Source: Alphaproteobacteria bacterium (GTDB lineage: Bacteria > Pseudomonadota > Alphaproteobacteria > CBDBCS01 > JAHZLG01). From it: a DNA stretch of 10,056 nucleotides. A program made the position numbers and the translations under genes. Below are positions 1 through 6,813 of the stretch, in pieces; the first letter of the stretch is position 1; every line of letters starts with the position of its first letter. The stretch spans positions 1 to 10,056 of the forward strand of contig JAHZLG010000126.1 in the NCBI GenBank assembly GCA_022599995.1. Direction: 5' to 3'. The notes beneath the pieces were generated by a model. The model saw only the letters and a program-made list of their open reading frames with translations. It was not told the DNA's origin and did no database searches.

Positions 1-471
1 ACCAGCGGCAAGAGCAAATCTATGCTCGACTCTTTCAAACCGGAGAAAGAAGAAGATGTGATGCGCCTCAAGGCAATCCAGAACGACTTGCACGAGCTCT
101 TCATCGCGTGGGTCGCCGAGCGTCGCGCCGCAAGCATCGATGAAAACCGCGAAGACAATTTTGACGGCAGCTTCTGGCTCGGTGAGGAAGCCGTCGAGCG
201 CGGCTTTGCCGACGGCATCGGTGAAGTCCACGGGGTTATGCGCACCGTCTATGGTGAGAAAATTCGCCTCAAATATGCCGAGCAGAAAGTTGGTCTTTGG
301 AGCATGTTGCAGAGCTCGGCGATGGGGCGGGGATCGGTGGGGCACGATGCGGCACTTGTCCTTGCAAACACGACCACGAGCAACCCGCCTTGGGTCGCGG
401 CGGCAGTGAATGAAACCGCCGATCTGGCCACTCGCCAATCCATGCTTCAACGCTATGGGCTGACGCCTTAG
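1..471 (+). CDS. S49 family peptidase (SppA/SohB-type), 3' end only
   Basis: The 5' part lies outside the window; the reading frame is open from base 1, so the ATG at 22 is internal. Family members are membrane-associated serine peptidases with a Ser-Lys dyad that degrade cleaved signal peptides. The fragment starts TSGKSKSMLD, which matches the family segment following the central domain; by analogy with Bacillus SppA (SGAHKDIM, dyad lysine) the second lysine, codon at 16-18, would be the general base. The downstream pattern FWLGEEAVERGFADGIGE corresponds to the conserved region in which the enzyme is marked as G..A...GL.D.IG. The last 60 or so residues, rich in Ala, Ser and Thr, are not conserved in my memory of the family. 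The catalytic serine would be upstream and cannot be seen. The family call is fairly secure; the exact subfamily is not. Confidence 0.82.
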   Translation, partial: TSGKSKSMLDSFKPEKEEDVMRLKAIQNDLHELFIAWVAERRAASIDENREDNFDGSFWLGEEAVERGFADGIGEVHGVMRTVYGEKIRLKYAEQKVGLWSMLQSSAMGRGSVGHDAALVLANTTTSNPPWVAAAVNETADLATRQSMLQRYGLTP

Positions 472-506
472 GCTATTGTTCGGGGGGGTGCCCTGCGATT
501 AGCACG

Positions 507-522
507 GTGCCCTACTCGGCAC
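507..522 (+). terminator. Weak hairpin after the S49 peptidase gene
   Basis: GTGCC (507-511) and GGCAC (518-522) can pair around a 6-nt loop, 35 bp after the peptidase stop. A competing GTGC/GCAC pair (488-491 with 502-505) overlaps it, because GGTGCCCT occurs twice (487 and 506). There is no T-tract, so an intrinsic terminator is only a possibility. Confidence 0.15.
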
Positions 523-551
523 GGCGGAGGGGCGGAGGGGCGGCGGCGGGG
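523..551 (+). repeat. G-rich short repeat, possible G-quadruplex
   Basis: The motif CGGAGGGG is repeated (525-532, 533-540) and followed by CGGCGGCGGGG. GGGG runs lie at 529-532, 537-540 and 548-551, with several GG steps between. This gives quadruplex-forming potential on the strand that is sense for mrdA. It is seen as a pattern only. Confidence 0.45.
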
Positions 552-633
552 CTGACCCCCCTCAACAACGCCCGGTTTTGATGCCGATCTGCTGCTCCAC
601 CGATCGCCCCACCTGCAAGCCCCCGCCTGTAGC

Positions 634-675
634 CCTCACCCGCTGCTCCCACCTGTTGCCTCACCCGCTGTTCCC
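634..675 (+). repeat. 17-nt direct repeat pair, 25-bp period
   Basis: CCTCACCCGCTGCTCCC (634-650) recurs as CCTCACCCGCTGTTCCC (659-675), with one difference. The pair ends 26 bp before the mrdA start. It is more likely a small tandem duplication than a known operator. Confidence 0.6.
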
Positions 676-701
676 CTCACTGCCTCATTAGTACCGACGC
701 C

Positions 702-2630
702 ATGTATGCCGACGAGTTCACGCAGGAATCCGTTTTTTCACGCCGTGCCGTGATGCTGCTCGGCGCACAAGGCCTGCTCACCGCCGGATTGGTCGGCAGA
801 CTATACTATCTGCAAATCCTCGAACGCGATCGCTACCAACTGCTTGCCGATCAGAACCGCCTGAATGTGCACCTGATCCCCCCGACCCGCGGCCGTATCT
901 TCGACCGCAACGGCGAACCAATCGCCGTGAATCGCCAGAGCTATCGCGCCCTCATCATCCCCGAGCAAAGCAAATACATCGTCGCGACCCTAGAGAAACT
1001 TGCCCAGCACGTGACTCTCCCCGACGACGTGCTCGATCGGATCGCCGAACAACGCCGCCGTACCCGCCAATCGTTTGTCCCGATCGAAGTCGTCAGCAAC
1101 CTTAGCTGGATCGAAGTGAGTCGAATCGAGGTCAACGCCCTCAACCTGCCCGGCGTGATCATCGATGCGGGACAACGCCGTATCTACCCCGCCAAAGAAT
1201 CAACCGCCCACGTTATCGGCTATGTTGGTGGCGTCGACTCCACGCAGATCAAGCAAAACAAATTGTTCGCCCTGCCCGGATTCAAGGTAGGCAAATCGGG
1301 GGTCGAAGAGCAGCTCGATGATGTGCTGCGCGGCAGCGGAGGCACCAGCCGCGTCGAGGTCAATTCAGCTGGACGGATCATCAAAGAGGTCAACCGGCGT
1401 CCCGCCGAGCCCGGCGTGAATGTCTGGAGCAGTCTGGATAACAATCTCAGCCATTTTATCTATGAGAAACTCAAGCGACACCGCCGCGCTTCAGCTGTGG
1501 TGATGAATGTGCACTCGGGCGAGGTGCTGGCGATGGTGTCCGTTCCTTCCTACGATCCGAACCAATTCGCGAGCGGAATCGATGAAGCCACCTGGAAAAA
1601 GCTAACCACCGATCCAGATCACCCCCTCACCAACAAAGCAATCACCGGACAGTACCCCCCCGGATCAACGTTCAAAATAGCAGTGCTTGCCGCAGCCCTC
1701 GAAGAGGGGATTTCTCCCAAAACCGAAATCGTGTGCAGAGGGGCGATCAATTACTCCGATCGGCGTTATCACTGCTGGAAACGCGGCGGGCATGGCAGAA
1801 TCGATGCCACCGGCGCGATCCGTGAATCGTGCGACGTGTGGTTCTATCGCATCGGGGAACAACTTGGCATCAACAAGATCGCCGAGTACGCAAAAAGATT
1901 CGGACTGGGTACCAAACCCGATATTCCCCTCCCGAATGTGAAGCCGGGGCTTATCCCGACAAAAGACTGGAAACGCGCCAACTACGACGAAATTTGGTAC
2001 AACGGTGAAACCCTGATCTCTGCCATTGGGCAGGGGTATTGCCTTGCCACCCCCCTTCAGCTGGCGATGATGACCGCGCGGATTGCAAGCGACGGAATGG
2101 CCATCAAGCCGTCGCTTTTCCGCAGCAACAAAACGACGGTGCCCTCGTCGCCCTTGTTCCAACCCTTCTTCCCATCTCTGGGTCTCTCTACCGCAGCACT
2201 GCGGGTGATCCAGCAAGGCATGTGGGAGGTCGTCAATACCCCCAAAGGCACGGCATTCGGTGCACAAAGCTGGCACGAAGAGTGGAAATTCGCCGGCAAA
2301 ACGGGCACTTCGCAGGTTCGCTCGATCTCGGAGGAGGAGCGGCGAGAAGGCGTGCTTAGTAACAAAGACATTGCATGGGCAAGGCGCGACCACGCCGTGT
2401 TCGTGGGATATGCGCCCTATCACGATCCGCAATATGCCGTGTCGGTGCTGATCGAGCACTCGGCAGAAGGGTCGGGCGGGGCAGCCCGGTTTGCTCGCGA
2501 CGTCTTCGACTACATCCGCACCGACGTCCACCCGCAAATCCTGAAAAGCACTGGCGAGACTGCCGCTGCGCCCCCCGCCGAAGACGGGGCTCCGACGATG
2601 GCATTCCTTGCAACCTCCTCAGTATCGTAA
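702..2630 (+). CDS. mrdA: Penicillin-binding protein 2 (peptidoglycan D,D-transpeptidase)
   Basis: The 642-residue class B PBP crosslinks peptidoglycan during cell elongation, acting in the periplasm while anchored in the inner membrane with RodA. A short cytoplasmic start is followed by one membrane segment (about residues 17-40). The dimerisation (pedestal) domain contains PPTRGRIFDRNGEPIAVN near 60-77. The transpeptidase domain shows all three penicillin-binding motifs: STFK with nucleophile S322 and K325, SCD at 376-378, and KTGT at 533-536. The stretch YRIGEQLGI and the GQG.CLATPLQLA segment (443-454) are typical of PBP2. Length is normal (E. coli 633). The ATG at 702 gives the expected short N-terminal tail, although no clear Shine-Dalgarno site precedes it. 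The last 30 residues are low complexity. rodA follows after 9 bp, so the two are almost certainly co-transcribed. mreBCD, often next door in proteobacteria, is not in the window. Confidence 0.96.
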   Translation: MYADEFTQESVFSRRAVMLLGAQGLLTAGLVGRLYYLQILERDRYQLLADQNRLNVHLIPPTRGRIFDRNGEPIAVNRQSYRALIIPEQSKYIVATLEKLAQHVTLPDDVLDRIAEQRRRTRQSFVPIEVVSNLSWIEVSRIEVNALNLPGVIIDAGQRRIYPAKESTAHVIGYVGGVDSTQIKQNKLFALPGFKVGKSGVEEQLDDVLRGSGGTSRVEVNSAGRIIKEVNRRPAEPGVNVWSSLDNNLSHFIYEKLKRHRRASAVVMNVHSGEVLAMVSVPSYDPNQFASGIDEATWKKLTTDPDHPLTNKAITGQYPPGSTFKIAVLAAALEEGISPKTEIVCRGAINYSDRRYHCWKRGGHGRIDATGAIRESCDVWFYRIGEQLGINKIAEYAKRFGLGTKPDIPLPNVKPGLIPTKDWKRANYDEIWYNGETLISAIGQGYCLATPLQLAMMTARIASDGMAIKPSLFRSNKTTVPSSPLFQPFFPSLGLSTAALRVIQQGMWEVVNTPKGTAFGAQSWHEEWKFAGKTGTSQVRSISEEERREGVLSNKDIAWARRDHAVFVGYAPYHDPQYAVSVLIEHSAEGSGGAARFARDVFDYIRTDVHPQILKSTGETAAAPPAEDGAPTMAFLATSSVS

Positions 2631-2634
2631 GGGA
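2629..2634 (+). promoter_or_regulatory. Ribosome binding site of rodA, overlapping the mrdA stop
   Basis: AAGGGA shares its first two bases with the mrdA TAA stop (2628-2630) and lies 5 nt before the GTG start. It decides the start and implies that ribosomes ending mrdA can reinitiate on rodA. Confidence 0.65.
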
Positions 2635-2639
2635 TCACC

Positions 2640-3749
2640 GTGGGCGCGCTCAAATCAGTCAATTGGACAATCGTCTTGCTGGTCATGCTGATCGGCATGA
2701 TCGGAGTCGCCATCCTCTATTCGGCAGCTGGGGGCTCTTGGGGGCCGTGGGCGCAGAATCATGGCATCCGCTTTGGCGCGGGTCTCATTATCATGCTAAC
2801 GCTGGTTTTCGTGAACATTGCTTGGGTTTATCGCGTCGCCCCCTTCCTCTACATCGCCATGCTGTGCATGATCTTGCTGGTCGAATTCATCGGGCTCACC
2901 GGATCAGGAGCGCAGCGTTGGCTCGGGGTGGGAAGCCTGCGGATACAGCCGTCCGAGCTGATGAAGATCACCATCGTGCTGTTCCTTGCCTGGTACTTTC
3001 ACCGCCTGAGCCACGAAGAAGTGGGACGCATCCGATACCTTATCGTGCCCCTGATTGCCATTGCCCTGCCGACCTTCTTGGTATTGCGGCAACCCGACCT
3101 GGGCACGGCAACCGTCCTGTTCCTTGGCGGGGGGGCACTGTTCTTTCTCGCCGGGGTCCGCATTTGGAAATTCGTCCTCGCCGGGGCGGGAATGGTAGGA
3201 GCCGTCTTCGTTGTCTGGCAATTTCACATTCTTGCCCCGTATCAGGAGAATCGGATTCGCACCTTCCTCGATCCTGATACTGATCCGCTCGGCAGTGGGT
3301 ATCACATCACGCAGTCGAAAATCGCCCTGGGCTCGGGCGGGCTCACCGGCAAAGGGTACATTCAAGGGACGCAAAGCAACCTGAATTTTCTTCCCGAAAA
3401 ACATACTGATTTTGTGCTCTCGGTGATGGCCGAAGAATTCGGCATGCTCGGCATGCTGACCGTGATGACCTTATACTTCTTGCTGATCTTCATGGCGTTC
3501 GTGGTGGCGACGGGCACGCGCGCGACCTTTGCCCGCCTGATTGCCTCGGGGGTTGGGGTGACCTTATTCATCTACTTCTTCGTCAACCTTGCCATGGTGA
3601 TGAGTCTGGTGCCGGTTGTCGGCATTCCGTTGCCGATGATCTCATATGGGGGCACGGCGATGCTCACGGCGATGCTGGGGATAGGATTGGTGCTCAACAT
3701 GTATCGCAACCGCGGTGTGTGGCTTAGCCGAACGGGTGCCGCAGAATAG
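2640..3749 (+). CDS. rodA: RodA, SEDS-family peptidoglycan glycosyltransferase
   Basis: RodA polymerises lipid II into glycan strands in the inner membrane and works as a complex with PBP2, whose gene lies directly upstream. The 369-residue protein is almost wholly hydrophobic with about ten membrane segments. SEDS signatures are clear: QRWLGVG...IQPSELMKI (92-110), QPDLGTA (151-157), the large periplasmic loop with DPLGSGYH..QSKIALGSGG (215-234), LPEKHTDF (251-258) and GIPLPMISYGG (328-338). D257 in the HTDF motif corresponds to the catalytic aspartate of E. coli RodA (D262). The start is GTG at 2640, supported by AAGGGA (2629-2634) five bases before it; this site overlaps the mrdA stop codon, which suggests translational coupling. 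Length and motif order are normal for the family (E. coli 370). Confidence 0.96.
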   Translation: MGALKSVNWTIVLLVMLIGMIGVAILYSAAGGSWGPWAQNHGIRFGAGLIIMLTLVFVNIAWVYRVAPFLYIAMLCMILLVEFIGLTGSGAQRWLGVGSLRIQPSELMKITIVLFLAWYFHRLSHEEVGRIRYLIVPLIAIALPTFLVLRQPDLGTATVLFLGGGALFFLAGVRIWKFVLAGAGMVGAVFVVWQFHILAPYQENRIRTFLDPDTDPLGSGYHITQSKIALGSGGLTGKGYIQGTQSNLNFLPEKHTDFVLSVMAEEFGMLGMLTVMTLYFLLIFMAFVVATGTRATFARLIASGVGVTLFIYFFVNLAMVMSLVPVVGIPLPMISYGGTAMLTAMLGIGLVLNMYRNRGVWLSRTGAAE

Positions 3750-3786
3750 GAGGCAAGACCGTGTCCACCTTCATTGCTTGCCTTTT
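3749..3786 (+). terminator. Possible intrinsic terminator after rodA
   Basis: AGGCAAG (3751-3757) pairs perfectly with CTTGCCT (3777-3783), and two G.T wobbles could extend the base of the stem into the rodA stop codon. The loop is 19 nt and the stem runs into a short TTTT. The long loop and short T-run make this a moderate candidate only. Confidence 0.35.
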
Positions 3787-3801
3787 CATCTGTCGTTTCT
3801 A

Positions 3802-3863
3802 GCCTGCTTCGGGTGACTCCCAGCGTCTGCCTCGGATGACCACCACGGCGTCTGCCTCGGATG
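3802..3863 (+). repeat. 16-nt direct repeat before murA, 25-bp period
   Basis: GCGTCTGCCTCGGATG occurs at 3823-3838 and again, identically, at 3848-3863. A degenerate third copy (GCCTGCTTCGGGTGAC, 3802-3817) precedes them. The ATG ending the last copy is in frame with murA but lies upstream of the conserved start, so it is probably not used. The rest of the 195-bp rodA-murA gap is T-rich near its end (3905-3927, with CTTTCATT twice) and shows no clear promoter. Confidence 0.65.
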
Positions 3864-3944
3864 CTCCGCTGTATCCCCGCCTGTTTCTTCCCTGCCGGGG
3901 CCCATCTTTTTCTTTCATTCTTTCATTTGGCAGGTCCTTGCTCT

Positions 3945-5489
3945 ATGTCCGAGCCCTATATTCGCGTCCGTGGCGGGGTCTCGCTGACCGGTTCAACAGT
4001 GGTAAGCGGTGCGAAAAATGCTGCCCTGCCCCTGCTTGCCGCGACTGCCCTACAAGAGTCACCCGTGATCTTACGCAATGTGCCGCGCCTGCGCGACGTG
4101 CATGCCATGATTACCCTGATGGAGAGCTACGGAGCATCATGTGAGTGGCAAGCCGAACCGCTCGATGTGGCGCATTCTGGTGTTGCCGCTTCGCCGCATC
4201 GCGACGCGGCCGCTTCCTCTTCCTCTGCCTCTTCAACGATAGGTGCCGTTCCTTCAACCTTGCGCGTCCACCATGACTATCGATCGCCATCTGCGCCGCA
4301 ATGGGAGGCCGCAAGTCAAACTCGAACAGGTATCCTCATCCTTGGGGCACACTTGGCACGCTTTGGCAAGGGGCTCGCCAGCTTGCCCGGTGGCTGTCCA
4401 ATCGGTGAACGCCCCATCGACCTGCACATTCAGGGGTTACGTGCCCTCGGTGCCGAGATAACCATCTCAGGAGGGTATGTGCACGGGGTCGCGAAGACCG
4501 GGTTGCGCCCCGCAGACATACATTTGCGCTTTCCCTCGGTTGGGGCGACTGAGCACCTCATGATCGCCGCATGCGGGGCTTTTCCCGCGCACGATCCGAA
4601 TAGCAGTGCCCCCCCCCTGACAACGACCACGACGAGCCCTGAGGCATCAGTAACCACCATCCGCAATGCAGCCCGCGAGCCAGAGATCGTGAATCTTGCC
4701 GCCCTGTTGAACGCCATGGGGTTTGTGATCGAAGGGGCGGGCACGCACTGCATCCGTGTTCACGGGCGTTGCCTTCATGGGGAGAACACCAAAACAGCAA
4801 CCTCCAGCATCGCTGCAGACGCCACGAAAACCGCCGCAACCGCCGTAACCGAGGTTGCCGTGATACCCGACCGCATCGAGGCAGGCACCCTCTTGCTGGC
4901 AGGGCTGATGACCCGTGGGGATATTCGTCTCGATCGCGTCGCGACGTCATCGCTCGACAAGCCCATCTTAGACCTATTATCGCAGGCGGGCACCATCGAA
5001 GACGAACAAATGCTGCATCCCACGGGAGCTTCCCGCGCCGGTGTTGATCATCGTATTCGCTATCGGGTAACCGAGGCAGGGTTCCGCAGCATTGGCGGCA
5101 CAACCCTCACGACGGCGCCATGGCCGGGATTCTCGACCGATCTGCAGGCTCAGGTCATGGCGACACTCAGCGTGGCAGGAGCCAAAGATGCCCCCTCGCG
5201 CATTGTCGAGACCATCTTCGAGAACCGCTTCCAACATGCCGCCGAATTACGCCGTCTGGGGGCAAGGATCACTGTGTCGCATGCCACTGCCGACATCGAA
5301 GGAGGCGCAACCCTGATCGGTGCTGACGTAGATGCCACTGACATTCGGGCATCGGCATGCTTGGTCTTGGCGGGACTCGTTGCCGAGGGAGAAACACGGG
5401 TGCACGGGTTGCATCACTTGGATCGCGGCTATGACAATCTGCACCGCAAGCTGGCAGCTTTGGGGGCGGATATAGCCCGTTTGGACTGA
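3945..5489 (+). CDS. murA: UDP-N-acetylglucosamine 1-carboxyvinyltransferase, enlarged by low-complexity inserts
   Basis: MurA transfers enolpyruvate from PEP to UDP-GlcNAc in the cytoplasm, the first committed step of peptidoglycan synthesis and the target of fosfomycin. The ATG at 3945 gives the usual start (MSEPYIRVRGG) followed by SGAKNAALPLL; the upstream in-frame ATG at 3861 would add 28 unconserved residues. Only a weak GGCAGG precedes 3945, 10 nt away. Catalytic residues are all present: K24/N25, C151 in SLPGGCPIGERP (E. coli C115), R156, D399 in PGFSTDLQAQ (E. coli D305) and R494 in HLDRGYDNLH (E. coli R397). A fosfomycin-sensitive cysteine is therefore kept. At 514 residues it is about 95 longer than E. 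coli MurA (419). The surplus lies in Ser/Ala/Thr-rich inserts near residues 72-103, 214-234, 279-303 and about 352-376, with no frameshift. Confidence 0.95.
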   Translation: MSEPYIRVRGGVSLTGSTVVSGAKNAALPLLAATALQESPVILRNVPRLRDVHAMITLMESYGASCEWQAEPLDVAHSGVAASPHRDAAASSSSASSTIGAVPSTLRVHHDYRSPSAPQWEAASQTRTGILILGAHLARFGKGLASLPGGCPIGERPIDLHIQGLRALGAEITISGGYVHGVAKTGLRPADIHLRFPSVGATEHLMIAACGAFPAHDPNSSAPPLTTTTTSPEASVTTIRNAAREPEIVNLAALLNAMGFVIEGAGTHCIRVHGRCLHGENTKTATSSIAADATKTAATAVTEVAVIPDRIEAGTLLLAGLMTRGDIRLDRVATSSLDKPILDLLSQAGTIEDEQMLHPTGASRAGVDHRIRYRVTEAGFRSIGGTTLTTAPWPGFSTDLQAQVMATLSVAGAKDAPSRIVETIFENRFQHAAELRRLGARITVSHATADIEGGATLIGADVDATDIRASACLVLAGLVAEGETRVHGLHHLDRGYDNLHRKLAALGADIARLD

Positions 5490-5626
5490 CCGACAGGGGG
5501 TGGGGAGTTGAGAGTGGGGAGGGGGGAAGCGAAGCATTGCCTCCGCCGCCTCCCGCCCGTCGCACCAATACCCGGACGCACACCGGTGACATCCCCTCGC
5601 GAGCAAGCCCTCCGGACAACCTACAG
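5490..5626. other. Convergent intergenic region between murA and liuC
   Basis: This 137-bp gap separates two converging genes. It holds a G-rich run (5496-5527), then GGGAGG...CCTCCC pairing potential, and the perfect palindrome CTCGCGAG (5596-5603). No hairpin is followed by a T-run on either strand, so I see no clear terminator, although one would be expected here. Confidence 0.5.
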
Positions 5627-6382
5627 CTAAGTGTCCTTCCACGGAGGAGGCCGTTTGTGGCGAAAGGCATCTATCCCCGCCTGCGCCTCGTCGCCTGCCC
5701 GCACTGTGGCAATAAGCTGGGCATTGTCCCACTTGGTCGTTGCCGGGGTGGGGGGGGTGAACAACGCCTTCGTGCGAGCCATTGCCGCAGGGGCGTGGCA
5801 TAGGTTATCGACAGCCCACGCTTGGGTCTCTGCAAGATCATCGACCTCCTGAAGGGCGAATTGCATGGCGACCGCTTCGGAGGCATCGATGATCTCGGTC
5901 GTCAACGCATAGCGCAGGGCAACGCGCCTGCCAAGCGATCGCGTCAGATAGGGCGAGATTGTCGCAGGCACCAAACCAATGGCCACCTCGGGCAGTCGGA
6001 AGGTTGCGGCCGTGGTCACCATGACCATGTCGGCAGCCGCAGCGAGGCCGAAGCCACCCCCATAGGCAGCCCCATGCACGTGGGCAATCACCGGTGCCGC
6101 GTGTTGGTTCACCGTCTCAAGCATGGTTGCCAGAACACGGGCTTGCGAGGTGTTTTCCTCGGGCGCGGCCAGTCCACTGGTCTGCATGCCGTGCAAATCG
6201 GCTCCTGCACAAAAGTGCTTTCCTATGCCGTGCAAGACAATGATTTGGTGTCGGTGATGGATCAGCAAAGCAGTGAGCTCGATCATCATGGCGAGTGACA
6301 GGGCATTAGCTGCCTCAGGCCGGTTGAGTCCAATGGTGGTGATCCGTCCTTTCGTGTGGGTAAGCAGGGTGTCATCGGGCAT
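5627..6382 (-). CDS. liuC: Enoyl-CoA hydratase/isomerase family protein, probable 3-methylglutaconyl-CoA hydratase
   Basis: This crotonase-fold enzyme probably hydrates 3-methylglutaconyl-CoA to HMG-CoA in leucine degradation. With the ATG at 6382 it has 251 residues, the usual size. The oxyanion-hole segments are HFCAGADL (56-63) and HGAAYGGGFGLA (103-114). The standard hydratase has GGCELA and QPE with two catalytic glutamates; here the first is glycine (G112) while the second is kept (E132 in LPEVAIGL). That pattern, followed by VPATISPYL, recalls bacterial LiuC rather than FadB-type hydratases. The neighbour upstream is liuB, which makes the substrate, and this supports the assignment. 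In-frame alternatives are ATG at 6391 and TTG at 6439 (270 residues); none has a Shine-Dalgarno site, and 6382 best matches the family N-terminus. The family is certain; the substrate is inferred. Confidence 0.8.
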   Translation of the reverse strand: MPDDTLLTHTKGRITTIGLNRPEAANALSLAMMIELTALLIHHRHQIIVLHGIGKHFCAGADLHGMQTSGLAAPEENTSQARVLATMLETVNQHAAPVIAHVHGAAYGGGFGLAAAADMVMVTTAATFRLPEVAIGLVPATISPYLTRSLGRRVALRYALTTEIIDASEAVAMQFALQEVDDLAETQAWAVDNLCHAPAAMARTKALFTPPTPATTKWDNAQLIATVRAGDEAQAGIDAFRHKRPPPWKDT

Positions 6383-6470
6383 GGCGGGCATGGCATTCGG
6401 GGAAAGGAGGAAGAGCGCACAACAAACACCCCGGGGCAACCGAAAACTACCCGCAACCGCGCACAGAGCT

Positions 6471-6610
6471 GCCGAGAGGTTAAGACAACTGCCGAGAGGT
6501 TAAGACAACTGCCGAGAGGCTAAGACAACTGCCGAGAGGCTAAGACAACTGCCGAGAGGCTAAGACAACTGCCGAGAGGCTAAGACAACTGCCGAGAGGC
6601 TAAGACAACT
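6471..6610. repeat. Tandem array, seven 20-bp units
   Basis: The unit GCCGAGAGGYTAAGACAACT is repeated exactly seven times without spacers (6471, 6491, 6511, 6531, 6551, 6571, 6591). The only variation is at base 10: T in the first two units and C in the next five. Each unit contains GCC-GAGA-GGC, able to form a 3-bp stem with a GNRA-type loop; the T variant keeps a G.U pair on the + strand RNA. TAA on one strand and TTAG/TTAA on the other put stops in every frame, so the array is noncoding. There is no spacer variability, so this is not CRISPR. It lies in the liuB-liuC gap. Confidence 0.97.
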
Positions 6611-6620
6611 TCAGGGGCTG

Positions 6621-6813
6621 GGTGTCGCAGGGGTGAGGTGTCGCAAGCTTATGGCACTGGTGTCGCACGGGTGTCACACGGGTATTGCACTGGTGTCGCA
6701 CGGGTATGGCACTGGTGTCGCACGGGTGGGGGGTTGCATGCTTATGGCACGAGTGTCGCACTGGTGTCGCACTGGTGTCGCACGGGTGTCGCACGGGTGT
6801 CGCACGGGTGTCG
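6621..6813. repeat. Tandem array of 11-bp units abutting the liuB stop
   Basis: Thirteen 11-bp units (CACKGGTGTCG and variants) run in two blocks, seven at 6655-6731 and six at 6748-6813, split by a 16-bp spacer. CACTGGTGTCG occurs five times and CACGGGTGTCG three times, the latter as the last three in a row. Bases 6621-6654 are degenerate copies. GCTTATGGCAC is found at 6647-6657 and again at 6740-6750, indicating a larger 93-bp duplication. The last unit ends at 6813 and the liuB stop codon begins at 6814. The consensus units have no stop in any frame, which produces spurious ORFs. Confidence 0.95.

Larger units (their letters stand above)
472..701. other. Intergenic spacer, G-tract rich then pyrimidine rich
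   Basis: This 230-bp gap between the peptidase and mrdA holds no convincing gene. The first part carries a G7 run (482-488) and a G-rich stretch (523-551) with three GGGG runs. The second part (about 600-690) is C/T rich and contains a 17-nt direct repeat. A small inverted repeat lies at 507-522. No clear -35/-10 pair and no good Shine-Dalgarno site before mrdA can be seen. Confidence 0.6.

Noticed and set aside
1665..2537. 290-residue ORF on the - strand
   Set aside because: It lies wholly antisense to mrdA, whose motifs are complete; it is a shadow frame of GC-rich coding DNA.
2375..3277. 300-residue Arg-rich ORF on the + strand
   Set aside because: It is out of frame with mrdA and rodA, both well supported; the arginine-rich composition is typical of shadow frames.
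3861..3944. N-terminal extension of MurA from the upstream ATG
   Set aside because: The ATG belongs to a direct repeat, and the 28 residues have no counterpart in MurA; the start at 3945 fits the family.
6471..6610. CRISPR array
   Set aside because: The units are contiguous, with no unique spacers, and no cas gene is nearby.
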